Shown here piece by piece: positions 35,170-43,295 of a stretch of DNA of 64,000 nucleotides. Source of the stretch: G963665085 sp963665085 (GTDB lineage Bacteria; Bacteroidota; Bacteroidia; Bacteroidales; JAAAOM01); NCBI GenBank assembly GCA_963665085.2, contig CAXXXS010000002.1, positions 1 to 64,000 on the forward strand, read 5' to 3'. The notes beneath the pieces are model-generated. The model had not been told where the DNA came from and did not search any database. It saw only the letters and a program-made list of their open reading frames with translations. Position 1 is the stretch's first letter; every line of letters begins with the position of its first letter. The position numbers and the translations under genes were made by a program.

Positions 35170-36490
35170 TTATTCCGATTGTCCGTTAATTGTTTCCATA
35201 ATTTCTTTAAAACTATTCAAACCCGATTCTATATTTTCAATAATCTCGTTTGCTAAAATATCAGGGTCTGGAAGATTATCTAAATCGGTCAGGCTTTTAT
35301 CTTTTAGCCAGAAAATATCCAAGTTGGTTTTATCTCTTGCCAGTATTTCTTCGTAGGTGAATTTTCTCCAACGACCTTCCTGTTTTTCTTCGTTCCAAGT
35401 CTCGCTGCGTTTGTGTCTATTCTTAGGATTATAACATTCTACAAATTCCTTTAGGTCTGCCGTTGTCATTGGCTTCTTTTTCAAGGTGTGGTGAATGTTG
35501 GTTCTATAATCATAAATCCATACTTCTTTTGTTTGAGCTTCTTTGCTTGCTGCTTTATTGTCGAAGAACAAAACATTTGCTTTTACACCATGTGCATAAA
35601 AAAGGCCAGTAGGTAAACGCAAAATGGTATGCAAATCGGTAGTCATCATTAGTTGCTTGCGGACTTCTTCCACCTTCAAATAAAACATTATCGGGAAGTA
35701 CAACTGCAGCCTCACCCGTTACTTTTAGCATGGTTTTAATATGCTGTAAAAAGTTGAGCTGTTTATTGGAAGTGGTTTCCCAAAAATCCTGACGGTTGTA
35801 GCTTAAATCTTCCTTTTCGGCTTCCCCTTGCTCATTGGTAATGGTCATGCTACTTTTCTTACCAAATGGAGGATTAGCCAACACATAATCGTAACGGTTA
35901 CCATCATCTGATACTAAAGCATCGTTTGATGAAATAAAACTTTCGCCACCCATTTCGCCAATGTTATGCAGATACATATTCATTAAACACAAACGGCGAG
36001 TATTGGCAACAATCTCGTTTCCGTGAAAAGTGCTGTTTTTCAAAAACTCTTTTTCTTCACGGTCGAGTTGATTGTTTGCAACAAGCCAATCGTAAGCTGC
36101 TAAAAAGAAACCACCTGTACCACAAGCAGGGTCAGCAATGGTTTTCGATGGTTTTGGTTGAACACAGGCAACCATTGTTTTAATTAAAGCACGAGGGGTA
36201 AAATATTGTCCTGCACCCGATTTCGTATCTTCTGCGTTCTTTTCAAGTAATCCTTCGTAAATCTTTCCTTTAATATCTGCGCCAAGCATCGACCAATCTT
36301 CCTGGTCAATCATATTGATAACACGAGAAAGTTTGGCTGGGTCTTGAATTTTGTTCTGACTTTTTGTGAATATTTGACCTAACAATCCTTTTTCAGTACT
36401 TAAACTACGTAGCATTTGAACATAAAAAGCTTCTAATTCTGCGCCTCGCTTACCGGAAAGCGTTTTCCAATTGCAAAACAAAATAAACAA
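35170..36490 (-). pseudogene. Type I restriction-modification methylase HsdM, broken
   Basis: Two frames together give most of an HsdM. The first (36490 to about 35670) has EDWSMLGADIKGKIYEGLLEKN, QYFTPR, SAM motif I DPACGTGGFF and catalytic NPPF. Homology continues in another frame from about 35695 (EEVRKQLMMTTDLHTILRLPTGLFYAHGVKANVLFF) to 35170, so a frameshift lies near 35670-35700, just after VVLPDNVLFEGG. The first ~130 residues of a normal HsdM are also missing. No hsdS or hsdR is nearby. It is dead cargo in the cassette array. Confidence 0.88.
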
Positions 36491-36599
36491 TCAAGTTAGT
36501 AAAACGCTTACTACGGAGTGCTTATCCTATCTCTCGATTTAATTTTGTTTTGTTTCAATTTTCGCTTATCCTAATCAAGGTACATTTTTTGTGCGCCTT

Positions 36600-36735
36600 G
36601 GCGCTAACGTTTTGCAGCTATGAAACGTGGCAAAATGCGTGATACTTTAGTATCAAGGTATAGAGAAGCGGAAGCGGTGTATTGCAGCTTGCATATTCCT
36701 TCACTTTGCCATGTTTGATAGGTGCTGTTAGTGGC
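36600..36735 (-). other. attC site, intact, after TonB-C-like gene
   Basis: Opens GCCACTAAC (36735-36727), closes GTTAGCGCC (36608-36600) on the minus strand. Arms ATCAAACATGGCAAAGTG and CACGTTTCATAGC fold together. The opener is the exact complement of GTTAGTGGC at 38225-38217, where its cassette begins. About 115 bp are nearly the same as the intron-split site at 31689-31803. Confidence 0.88.
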
Positions 36736-36741
36736 AGTAAT

Positions 36742-37488
36742 TTATTCTTTTCCTAAAATTAATGGAAAAACATAGTTCAAACTAACAGGTTTTCCTAACC
36801 GATAAAAAGGAGTCCATTTGGGCATTCTTTCTATATGTTTTTTAATTATTTTTCGTTCATTTTCATTATCCACGCGAGCAATTGTATCAATATGAGCAAT
36901 CCCTAAACTATCAATTAAAACTGAGATAAAAACTTTTCTTGGTTTAGAATCAATTGATAATTCCTTTGTTATTTCAACAGATAAAGAATCCATATATTCT
37001 TTAAAGTATTCTTTTCCATTGCATAATAATTTTGCGTCCGAATACCATGTTCCAATTTTACTCAAACTATCAGCTTTATTTTGCGCTTCAATCATAAAAT
37101 CTTGTCCATATTTTTGTTTAAGTAGATTTGTCATTGTTGAATCATAATATTTATAATATTCTTCAGGTTGAGTGTCTACAGTAAACACATAACTTATACC
37201 ATAATCCATTTTCAGGACATCCAGATATATATTATATTCTACAAAAAATGGATCACAATAAAGAATATAGTTTGATGTATCAAAATCATTATTTGCATTT
37301 ATAATTGCAAATTCTTTATCAGATAATTTTCCTTGTTTCTCTTTTATTCTCTCTAATCCGAAATCGCGTACAACAGGAATAATTTCCATTTCCATGTATT
37401 CTAAAGAATCCTGAGCCTTCAAAAAATCAATTGAGAAAATTAATCCAATTATTAAGAATATAAATTTTATGTCTTTATTCATGTTCAA
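36742..37488 (-). CDS. Exported protein with TonB-C-like C-terminus
   Basis: The 248-residue protein has a signal peptide (MNMNKDIKFIFLIIGLIFSIDFLKAQ). The last ~70 residues (RKVFISVLIDSLGIAHIDTIARVDNENERKIIKKHIERMPKWTPFYRLGKPVSLNYVFPLIL) follow the pattern of the TonB C-terminal domain, including MPKW-P and G-x-PV-x-x-x-Y. The middle is not recognised. No TonB membrane helix or proline-rich linker is present, so it is not an energy transducer of the usual kind. It follows the zinc-ribbon membrane gene after 3 bp in the same cassette. Confidence 0.7.
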   Translation of the reverse strand: MNMNKDIKFIFLIIGLIFSIDFLKAQDSLEYMEMEIIPVVRDFGLERIKEKQGKLSDKEFAIINANNDFDTSNYILYCDPFFVEYNIYLDVLKMDYGISYVFTVDTQPEEYYKYYDSTMTNLLKQKYGQDFMIEAQNKADSLSKIGTWYSDAKLLCNGKEYFKEYMDSLSVEITKELSIDSKPRKVFISVLIDSLGIAHIDTIARVDNENERKIIKKHIERMPKWTPFYRLGKPVSLNYVFPLILGKE

Positions 37489-37491
37489 TGA

Positions 37492-38172
37492 TTACTCTGT
37501 AGTTTTTTCAGCATAGAGTTCAAGTTCAATTATTTCTTTATTAATTCCTATATCATAATAATAACCCATTGTTTTTTTTATACGATTAATAAATTTATCT
37601 GGATTTTCAAGTTTCTCATAGTATCCACATAGTTCACAATTAAGTTCTCCTTGTTTTGTTAATGGCTTATAATCGTGATACCCGCATTTGGGGCAATGAT
37701 TTTCATTTCTAGTCCTAAATGTTTCAAGAGATGAAAAATGATTATAGAAGCTCCTTTTATCTATATCTCGCTTAAGCAATTCCTGTTTAAATTTATTTTT
37801 TGTTTCTATGAGCATTTGAGGATATCGAAAGCAAATTAATGAAATAAATTCTTTGTTATTCAATTTAGGCACGAGTTCAAGTACTTTGTCATCCTGATGT
37901 AGATCTTTAAATCTGTCCTGATAATTATCGAGATCTTGAGATCTGTTTAATGGTTCAAATCCATCTTTAATGGAGCCTTTTTTATTCAAAACCACTGCAA
38001 TTAATAATCCAACTATGAATCCTCCAATAAATGAAATCCAAAAATAAGTTTTAGCATGTTCAATGTCAGCACTTAATAAGAAGAACATCCCAATAAAAAA
38101 TCCAATAGAAATACCTGAACCAATTATTGATGACCATGCTCTCAGTCTTTTTATTATGGTTTCATCTATCAT
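37492..38172 (-). CDS. Two-helix membrane protein with zinc ribbon
   Basis: The 226-residue protein has two N-terminal membrane helices (about 13-33 and 40-62), a charged helical middle and a four-cysteine zinc ribbon (CPKCGYHDY near 160, CELCGYYE near 180). Family unknown. It is first in a two-gene cassette that opens with GTTAGTGGC and closes with its complement. A role in the envelope, together with its secreted partner, is only an inference. Confidence 0.65.
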   Translation of the reverse strand: MIDETIIKRLRAWSSIIGSGISIGFFIGMFFLLSADIEHAKTYFWISFIGGFIVGLLIAVVLNKKGSIKDGFEPLNRSQDLDNYQDRFKDLHQDDKVLELVPKLNNKEFISLICFRYPQMLIETKNKFKQELLKRDIDKRSFYNHFSSLETFRTRNENHCPKCGYHDYKPLTKQGELNCELCGYYEKLENPDKFINRIKKTMGYYYDIGINKEIIELELYAEKTTE

Positions 38173-38216
38173 TATTTATGTCGCACTAGATTGTTGAACT
38201 TTCAAATGTCATTATG

Positions 38217-38347
38217 GCCACTAACGTTGGCGGTATGAAATGTTGCCGATTGCGGGCGATTCCCTATCCAGTTACACGTAAGTTGAAGCGGGCTACAACC
38301 CTTGAATAACCGATGAACCGGCAATTTTTTATACCGCGTGTTGTGGG
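38217..38347 (-). other. attC site after EF-Tu-III-like gene
   Basis: Opens CCCACAAC (38347-38340) and closes GTTAGTGGC (38225-38217), minus strand. Strong arms: CGCGGTATAAAAAATTGCCG with CGGCAACATTTCATACCGC. The opener is the exact complement of GTTGTGGG at 39171-39164. Confidence 0.9.
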
Positions 38348-38355
38348 TATGTTGC

Positions 38356-38676
38356 TTATTCATTTGTTTCAATTATTTCAGCTTCTCCAATCCGATTTGT
38401 TCCTTCATGAATCCACCAAATCCTACCAATTGAGATAAATCTTCTGATATCGAATAAATCCAAAAATTCTACTTTAACAATTGAAGTTTCTCCAGGCAAA
38501 ATCCTTTCTCTATTATTAAAAGTAATTTGACCAATGTATGTTTGTTTTAATTTCCCGTTCTCATATTCAAAAACATGATTTGGTCTATATTCTGTTTTAA
38601 TCCCAGTTGCTCGACCACCTTTATCAGTCAAGTAAAGTGTTAATTTTGCCTTTATTTTAAACGAGTCGGTACGCAT
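38356..38676 (-). CDS. Single-domain protein like EF-Tu domain III
   Basis: All 106 residues align by eye with the C-terminal beta-barrel of elongation factor Tu: F-K-x-KA-x-LTLY, DKGGR (as EEGGR in EF-Tu), YRPNHVF (as YRPQFYF), ILPGET (as VMPGDN) and IHEGTNRIGEAEI (as IREGGRTVGAGVV). No GTPase domain is present. Stand-alone copies of this barrel could bind tRNA, EF-Ts or EF-Tu partners; that is speculation. It lies 4 bp after the 155-residue protein in the same cassette. Confidence 0.75.
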   Translation of the reverse strand: MRTDSFKIKAKLTLYLTDKGGRATGIKTEYRPNHVFEYENGKLKQTYIGQITFNNRERILPGETSIVKVEFLDLFDIRRFISIGRIWWIHEGTNRIGEAEIIETNE

Positions 38677-38680
38677 AAAT

Positions 38681-39145
38681 TTAGTCTATTTTACTGAATT
38701 TATCCCAATACAATCGACAAATCGAATCAAGTTCATCAATTGTCATGACGTTTTTATTGTGGTCGTATAGCCTAAAATCATTTGCTGAAATCATTAAATG
38801 TCCACCACAATAGTCCAAGTCAGTATCATGTTGATTACAAGTAATCAAAACGCAATCATCGTTAATCTCAGAGGATAATATTTCCAAATCTACTTTTAAA
38901 TACTCTTCATGGCTTTTGAATTCGATTTTCTTCAAGTCGATTGGATTCATCCATGGGTCAAAATCCAGTTTGTTTATACCAATCAAGTCGACATAAAAAT
39001 TTTCAAAGTCAGGATTTATCAACTCAGCCAGATAATTGCATTGAATGGTCAAAGTCAAATTATTTAAATCACCTTTGCAATCAACAATCCCTCCGTCATG
39101 AAAGATTGAAAAAATATCTCTTATATTATTCATCAAAGTGTCCAT
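38681..39145 (-). CDS. Acidic protein of unknown function in cassette
   Basis: I choose the ATG at 39145; the frame continues to 39160 with only a TTG, which would nearly touch the attC core. The product (about 154 residues) is acidic and alpha/beta, opening NIRDIFSIFHDGGIVDCKGD and holding a HDTDLDYCGGHLMISAND segment. The FHDG start and LYWDKF end give it the look of small cassette or immunity-type proteins, but I cannot name a family. It pairs with the EF-Tu-III-like gene. Confidence 0.65.
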   Translation of the reverse strand: MDTLMNNIRDIFSIFHDGGIVDCKGDLNNLTLTIQCNYLAELINPDFENFYVDLIGINKLDFDPWMNPIDLKKIEFKSHEEYLKVDLEILSSEINDDCVLITCNQHDTDLDYCGGHLMISANDFRLYDHNKNVMTIDELDSICRLYWDKFSKID

Positions 39146-39163
39146 GTGCGTTTTTTGCAATTA

Positions 39164-39264
39164 CCCACAACGATCCGCGTATATATGCCGTTGCGCTTGT
39201 CACAAATATAGTTATTTAAACAACCAATGCTCAAGCGCAATGACATATGATACGCTGTTGTAAG
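39164..39264 (-). other. attC site after gene-less cassette
   Basis: Opens CTTACAAC (39264-39257), closes GTTGTGGG (39171-39164). Arms AGCGTATCATATGTCATTGCGCTTG and CAAGCGCAACGGCATATATACGC fold with a few mismatches, the clearest palindrome of the set. The opener exactly complements GTTGTAAG at 39693-39686. Confidence 0.9.
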
Positions 39265-39418
39265 AAGTTGATTCCGTGTGATGGCCTTCTAAGTGCGATG
39301 GCTTTTTCCCAAAATCAACGTAGGTGGTGGTCGCTTTACCTTTAACTATCTGTTTATCGGTCAATTTATGTATTTTTTATTTTCTATATATTGGTATATG
39401 GGAATGTCAAAAATACTG

Positions 39419-39648
39419 TTGGGACAGGACTTTTAAGTGGTTCCTTCCCTCTTTAAGGGAAAAAAATCGTTGGAAAGTGACTTGATTTTCTCAAAAAAAT
39501 CCTGTAACTTACCAACCGTAAAGTTTTTAAACGTCTCACGTTTTGAAAGCGAGCTTTCACACGGTATCACCGAAAAAACTTTCCCCTGGTAAAATTCTCA
39601 TTTTATCATTTTTTTCCCTTAAAGAGGGAAGGGCTTTTTTTGTCCCAA
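39419..39648. repeat. 230-bp inverted-repeat element (MITE-like)
   Basis: Outer ends TTGGGACA (39419) and TGTCCCAA (39648) match, and inside them a perfect 25-bp inverted repeat lies at 39443-39467 and 39608-39632 (core CTTCCCTCTTTAAGGGA). A further ggaaagt/actttcc pair follows. There is no open frame of note. It fills most of the cassette between 39257 and 39693, which has no gene. Confidence 0.85.
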
Positions 39649-39685
39649 AATTGACCGTAAACACTGGCCAATGCGACCCCAATTT

Positions 39686-39693
39686 CTTACAAC
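39686..39693 (-). other. Cassette start core without attC palindrome (attI-like)
   Basis: GTTGTAAG on the minus strand is the exact complement of the closing core at 39257-39264, so a cassette begins here. Upstream (39694-40130) is plain AT-rich DNA with no palindrome. An integron attI site has just this layout, but no integrase gene is near. Confidence 0.5.
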
Positions 39694-40130
39694 TTGTTTA
39701 TATAAGAATAAAATATTCATTAAATATACCATATCGGGTTACAAAAGGAATTTTTTGTGCTTTTATCATCCTGTTATATTTAGGGTTATTAAAATTGTTT
39801 TAAATAGTAATGTGTAAACATATAAAATCAACAACTAATTAACTAGTACTTAACGGAGAAAGTAATTAACAAAACATACTGTATTTACATCTTGTAATAA
39901 AATGATAGCTTCTTAATGTATATAACGCGTTATAAGGTTAGAATGCAGGAGAGCTGCTTTTGGGCAAGCAATAAGATAAATCGTAGAATTCTCTACAATT
40001 AACAAGGGGCTAAAAAAACCGACACGAGCGTTTTTAAAAACCCTCAGCATCATTTTTGAAAATCGTCATGTGCATTTTTATATAAAGTATTATCGGCTGG
40101 CATTTTTCCAATTGTCATTTCAGTAAATTA

Positions 40131-40170
40131 GTAAAAAACCTTTCGTGCGTAAAAGCTAACACACGAAAGG
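40131..40170 (-). terminator. Rho-independent terminator of methyltransferase gene
   Basis: CCTTTCGTG (40139-40147) pairs with CACGAAAGG (40162-40170). On the minus strand the stem is followed by six T, about 50 bp after the methyltransferase stop. Confidence 0.85.
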
Positions 40171-40219
40171 AATTTCACATTTTAATCCAACTGCAAATTT
40201 ACAGCAGGTTCATCATCGT

Positions 40220-40990
40220 TTATACCTTTTTCCCAATATAAAACATATAGCCGTAATATGCTTTGTATTTGTAACATAACTCTGCTTCGTATTGTTGAGA
40301 AGCTACAAACTCTTCTACGGTTTTGTTGCCTTTGTATTTTTTCAAAAAGGATTCTCGTCTTAATTTTTGCCAGGCATAATAGTCTGTCCAAATGATTTCG
40401 GGCAATATATAAGAGGCAATTGGAAGATAACCTGCTTTTTGCATTTGAGCGACTTTATTCGGGATTGTATCTATTTCGGGATAAATTTTTTGCCAAAATT
40501 CTTGAATTTCAGCAGGTCGCTCTTCTGTAAACCAAGTGTTTTCTGTAACTGCGATATATCCGCCATGTTTCAAAAATCTTCGCCACTCGTTTAATCCTCT
40601 CTCAAATCCAATGTGATAAATCGCACCTTCTGACCAAATCAGGTCAAATTCTTCCTCTTGAAACGGAAGATTCTCCATATTACCGACAATGCCTTTCACT
40701 CTGTCTTGAAGATTTTTGGTTTGGGCATTTTGGTTAAATTGATTTATAAACCCCTGCCAGGCATCAACACCGATAATTTCACACGGCACATTTTTTCCTA
40801 ATACCATTGTTTGACCACCTGTTCCACAACCAATATCGGCAATTTTGGACTTTTCGGTAAGACCGTCAATAAAACCTAATGCTTTAAGCGTTTCTTCGGG
40901 ACTTCCCGGACCTTGTCGTTCTGTTTTTGAAAAATATTCATAAATAATATTCAAGTCAAATTCGTGAATTGTCTGTTCTTCGTTATTCAT
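40220..40990 (-). CDS. SAM-dependent class I methyltransferase
   Basis: The 256-residue protein has the small-molecule methyltransferase fold: motif I ADIGCGTGGQT (about 55-65), acidic GVDAW after strand 2, GNMENLPFQEEEFDLIWSEGAIYHIG for motifs II-III and LKHGGYIAVTE after. The C-terminal half, with many aromatic residues, would form the substrate pocket; substrate unknown. It has its own terminator and a ~260-bp AT-rich leader (40991-41251, no gene seen). It sits between two sub-arrays and, unlike the cassettes, is not closed by an attC. Confidence 0.88.
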   Translation of the reverse strand: MNNEEQTIHEFDLNIIYEYFSKTERQGPGSPEETLKALGFIDGLTEKSKIADIGCGTGGQTMVLGKNVPCEIIGVDAWQGFINQFNQNAQTKNLQDRVKGIVGNMENLPFQEEEFDLIWSEGAIYHIGFERGLNEWRRFLKHGGYIAVTENTWFTEERPAEIQEFWQKIYPEIDTIPNKVAQMQKAGYLPIASYILPEIIWTDYYAWQKLRRESFLKKYKGNKTVEEFVASQQYEAELCYKYKAYYGYMFYIGKKV

Positions 40991-41251
40991 TTTCTTTTAT
41001 TTTTTGCATACACGAAAAGCATTACAATGCTTATATCATTGTACGCAGATTAAAACTTAAATTAACTTAATAGAAAATTGCTCTCGAAAAGTATTATCGA
41101 GAAAAAATAAAGATACAATCTGTAAAAAAAGTACAGATTGTTTACAGAACAATATCCGAATTAAACATAAACATCCAATTGTTTTTAATGGGTACAAATG
41201 TAAAAAAAAATACAATATGGTAAAATCTAAAATATTTTTTCAAATTTATTA

Positions 41252-41285
41252 TTATTTAGTCGTTATACTGCGTTTTGCTTGCTGA
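41252..41285. repeat. 34-bp array-end repeat, copy 2
   Basis: Identical to 30635-30668. It follows the attC at 41278-41419 just as copy 1 follows the intron-split attC. The first eight bases of the attC closing core belong to the shared block. Confidence 0.9.
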
Positions 41286-41419
41286 TAGCGGTCTGCCGGT
41301 ATGAAACGTTGGGGATTTCGAAGCTACCTTCTTATCAAAGTTAGTTCGACTTTGATAAGAAGCACAACACTTGAATAACCACCTAAACCCAAATGTTTTA
41401 TAGTCGCTTGTTAGGGTTC
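41278..41419 (-). other. attC-like site after broken rpn gene
   Basis: Opens GAACCCTAAC (41419-41410), closes ATCAGCAAG (41286-41278). Outer arms ACTATAAAACATTTGGG and CCCCAACGTTTCATA fold together; the tip is a perfect hairpin of cttcttatcaaagt with actttgataagaag. Confidence 0.82.
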
Positions 41420-41424
41420 GGGCA

Positions 41425-42284
41425 TTATAAAGAATCAATTTCTTCTTTTGTTAATCCAGTGGCTTTTATTATTGTATCTAAATCAATACCTATCTGTTTC
41501 AGGTTTTTAGCAATTTGAATAGAATTTTCTTTTTTGACTTTATCCTCAGCATCAATTTTTAAAGTCAAAATTCTACTGGCTTCGTTTCTCAAATCCTTAA
41601 GATGTTGCGAATAACTCTTTTGTTCTTCTTCTGGTAATGTATCAACACGCCAAAGTTCTCTAGCCTGGGTTATGCCTTTAGCTGTAAAATCATCTTTAAT
41701 CTCGTTGTTTTTTAAATAATAAATCCACTGGTCTAATGTGTCTTTTGCAATATCATCAAATTGATTAACCTTAATCACATAGTATTCTGGAAAAATCTGT
41801 GCAGGCTCAATTTTCCCACCTAACATTTCTGTCTGTTTAGCCGAAAGTATAAGTTTATCAGCTTTATGAATCCCTATGAAATCAGTTTTCCCATGATACA
41901 CATAATCATTTCCTTGTCCTAAATCAAAGTAAACTAGTTAATAGAATAAACCTTTTTAATATTTTGATATGGTTCTCCTACTGAAATATACTCTGTAATT
42001 GCCTTTGAGGTTCCATACGACATTCTATGGAAGTAATCGTACTCATTTTGATTTTGAATCTCTATGATTACAAGTTCTCCTCTGGAGTTTTTCACTAAAA
42101 TATCTACTCGGTTATATTTATCAGAATCAAGTCTTTGGTTACTTTCATTTTCTAAAATATCTTGGATTTGAATATCTTCCTTTAACAATTCGGACAAGAA
42201 TCCTTCAAGTACGGTGAAGTTGGCTTTATTTCTCAAAAGTCTTTTTATTGCCCAATCAAACCGTATTAAATTTCTGTTATTCAT
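41425..42284 (-). pseudogene. Rpn-family nuclease (PD-(D/E)xK), frameshifted
   Basis: Rpn proteins are nucleases linked to recombination. The start is taken at ATG 42284 (MNNRNLIRFDWAIKRLL), typical for Bacteroidota members. The first part holds the nuclease core: D in RVDILVKN and ELVIIEIQNQ. It stops at TAG near 41938 after VYSIN. Homology resumes at once in another frame (VYFDLGQGNDYVYHGKTDFIGIHK...) and runs to 41425, so a one-base change near 41930-41940 broke the gene. The second half has the usual helical tail. Programmed frameshifting is less likely, as no slippery heptamer is seen. Confidence 0.85.
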
Positions 42285-42353
42285 CTTAAATCCGTTTTGT
42301 GCAAAGATAATCAATTACTTTGAGTTTTTTGGCAACCGCTTCTTTTCCATTCT

Positions 42354-42411
42354 GACCGATAACGATGGCAATATAAAACGTAAGGGATTTAAATGTGTGT
42401 GCAAAATGCTT
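42354..42411 (-). other. Possible degenerate half attC after fic
   Basis: GTTATCGGTC (42363-42354, minus strand) differs at three of ten bases from the complement of the opener of the next attC (GAACCCTAAC), and TTACGTTTTATATTGCCATC before it resembles the right arm of other sites. A matching left arm is not found, because the fic stop codon is only about 50 bp away. Confidence 0.4.
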
Positions 42412-43197
42412 TTAAAACATCAAATTGAAACCTCTATCTTTTCTCTTAAATTTTTTAATCTCCGCTTTGTAGAATTTAATCTGTTGACTACAAATGAAGT
42501 TTCTAAACACTGAAATATCTTCAAGTTCTTCTGTTTTATTCAAAGCTTCAATGTATTCAACTCTATCCTCGGTGAAAATCTTAATTAACGGTTCTTTGTG
42601 ATACATTTGAATATAATTCATCATTAGTCTTGAAGTCCGTCCATTACCGTCGCCAAAGGGATGGATATTTACAAGGTTGTAATGAATATCTGCAGATAGT
42701 TTTAGAATCTCATTCTTAGAAACTATATCGATCCGTTGATTTATATTATCAATTAGTTGAATCAATAAATTTTCAACTTTTGAGAAATCTGGAAAATACT
42801 TTGTATCAACATATACTTGGGCTTTTCTTAAATCACCTTGGGACGTATCAAATGACCCCGACATTGCATTCACTAATCCGCCTGTATTTTTCATTACTAA
42901 TCCAGCAACTTGTTTTACTAAATCTATACTTATCTTTTTCTTTTGTTTAGCGATATCTTTTAGAAACAAGAAAGCTGAATAATGGTCTTTAACCATCATG
43001 TGGTCCGTCAGAGGTTTACCTTTAGCTGTGATATCATTATCCAACAATAACTTGGTGTCAGTTTCTGTTAATGAACATCCCTCAATTTTAGTAGAATTAT
43101 AAACAATCGAAATCATTGATAATTTCTCATAATCAATTGCCTCAGCTAATCCAAGTTCAAGATATTCTTTTTTTAATATTTCTAATTGATCCCACAT
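42412..43197 (-). CDS. Fic-domain protein with built-in inhibitory motif
   Basis: Fic enzymes usually transfer AMP from ATP to a hydroxyl on a target protein. The catalytic loop HPFGDGNGRTSR (179-190) is intact, with His179 and Arg187/Arg190. The inhibitory helix motif (S/T)xxxE(G/N) is present as STKIEG (35-40), placing it in the N-terminally self-inhibited class II. The 261-residue length is normal for this class; the C-terminal winged helix of longer Fic proteins is not seen. It is the first gene of the minus-strand array. A half palindrome (43243-43283) lies upstream. Confidence 0.92.
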   Translation of the reverse strand: MWDQLEILKKEYLELGLAEAIDYEKLSMISIVYNSTKIEGCSLTETDTKLLLDNDITAKGKPLTDHMMVKDHYSAFLFLKDIAKQKKKISIDLVKQVAGLVMKNTGGLVNAMSGSFDTSQGDLRKAQVYVDTKYFPDFSKVENLLIQLIDNINQRIDIVSKNEILKLSADIHYNLVNIHPFGDGNGRTSRLMMNYIQMYHKEPLIKIFTEDRVEYIEALNKTEELEDISVFRNFICSQQIKFYKAEIKKFKRKDRGFNLMF

Positions 43198-43295
43198 TAT
43201 GACAACAAAGATAATTCAAATTATTTCAGTGAATATTTTTTCCCGCATTTTGCACAATGTGTTCATTTGTGTTGGGAGATGTTATTCCTATATTC

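Noticed and set aside
39543..39803. Open frame of 86 codons in the gene-less cassette
   Set aside because: It runs through the inverted-repeat element and across the cassette boundary at 39686-39693.
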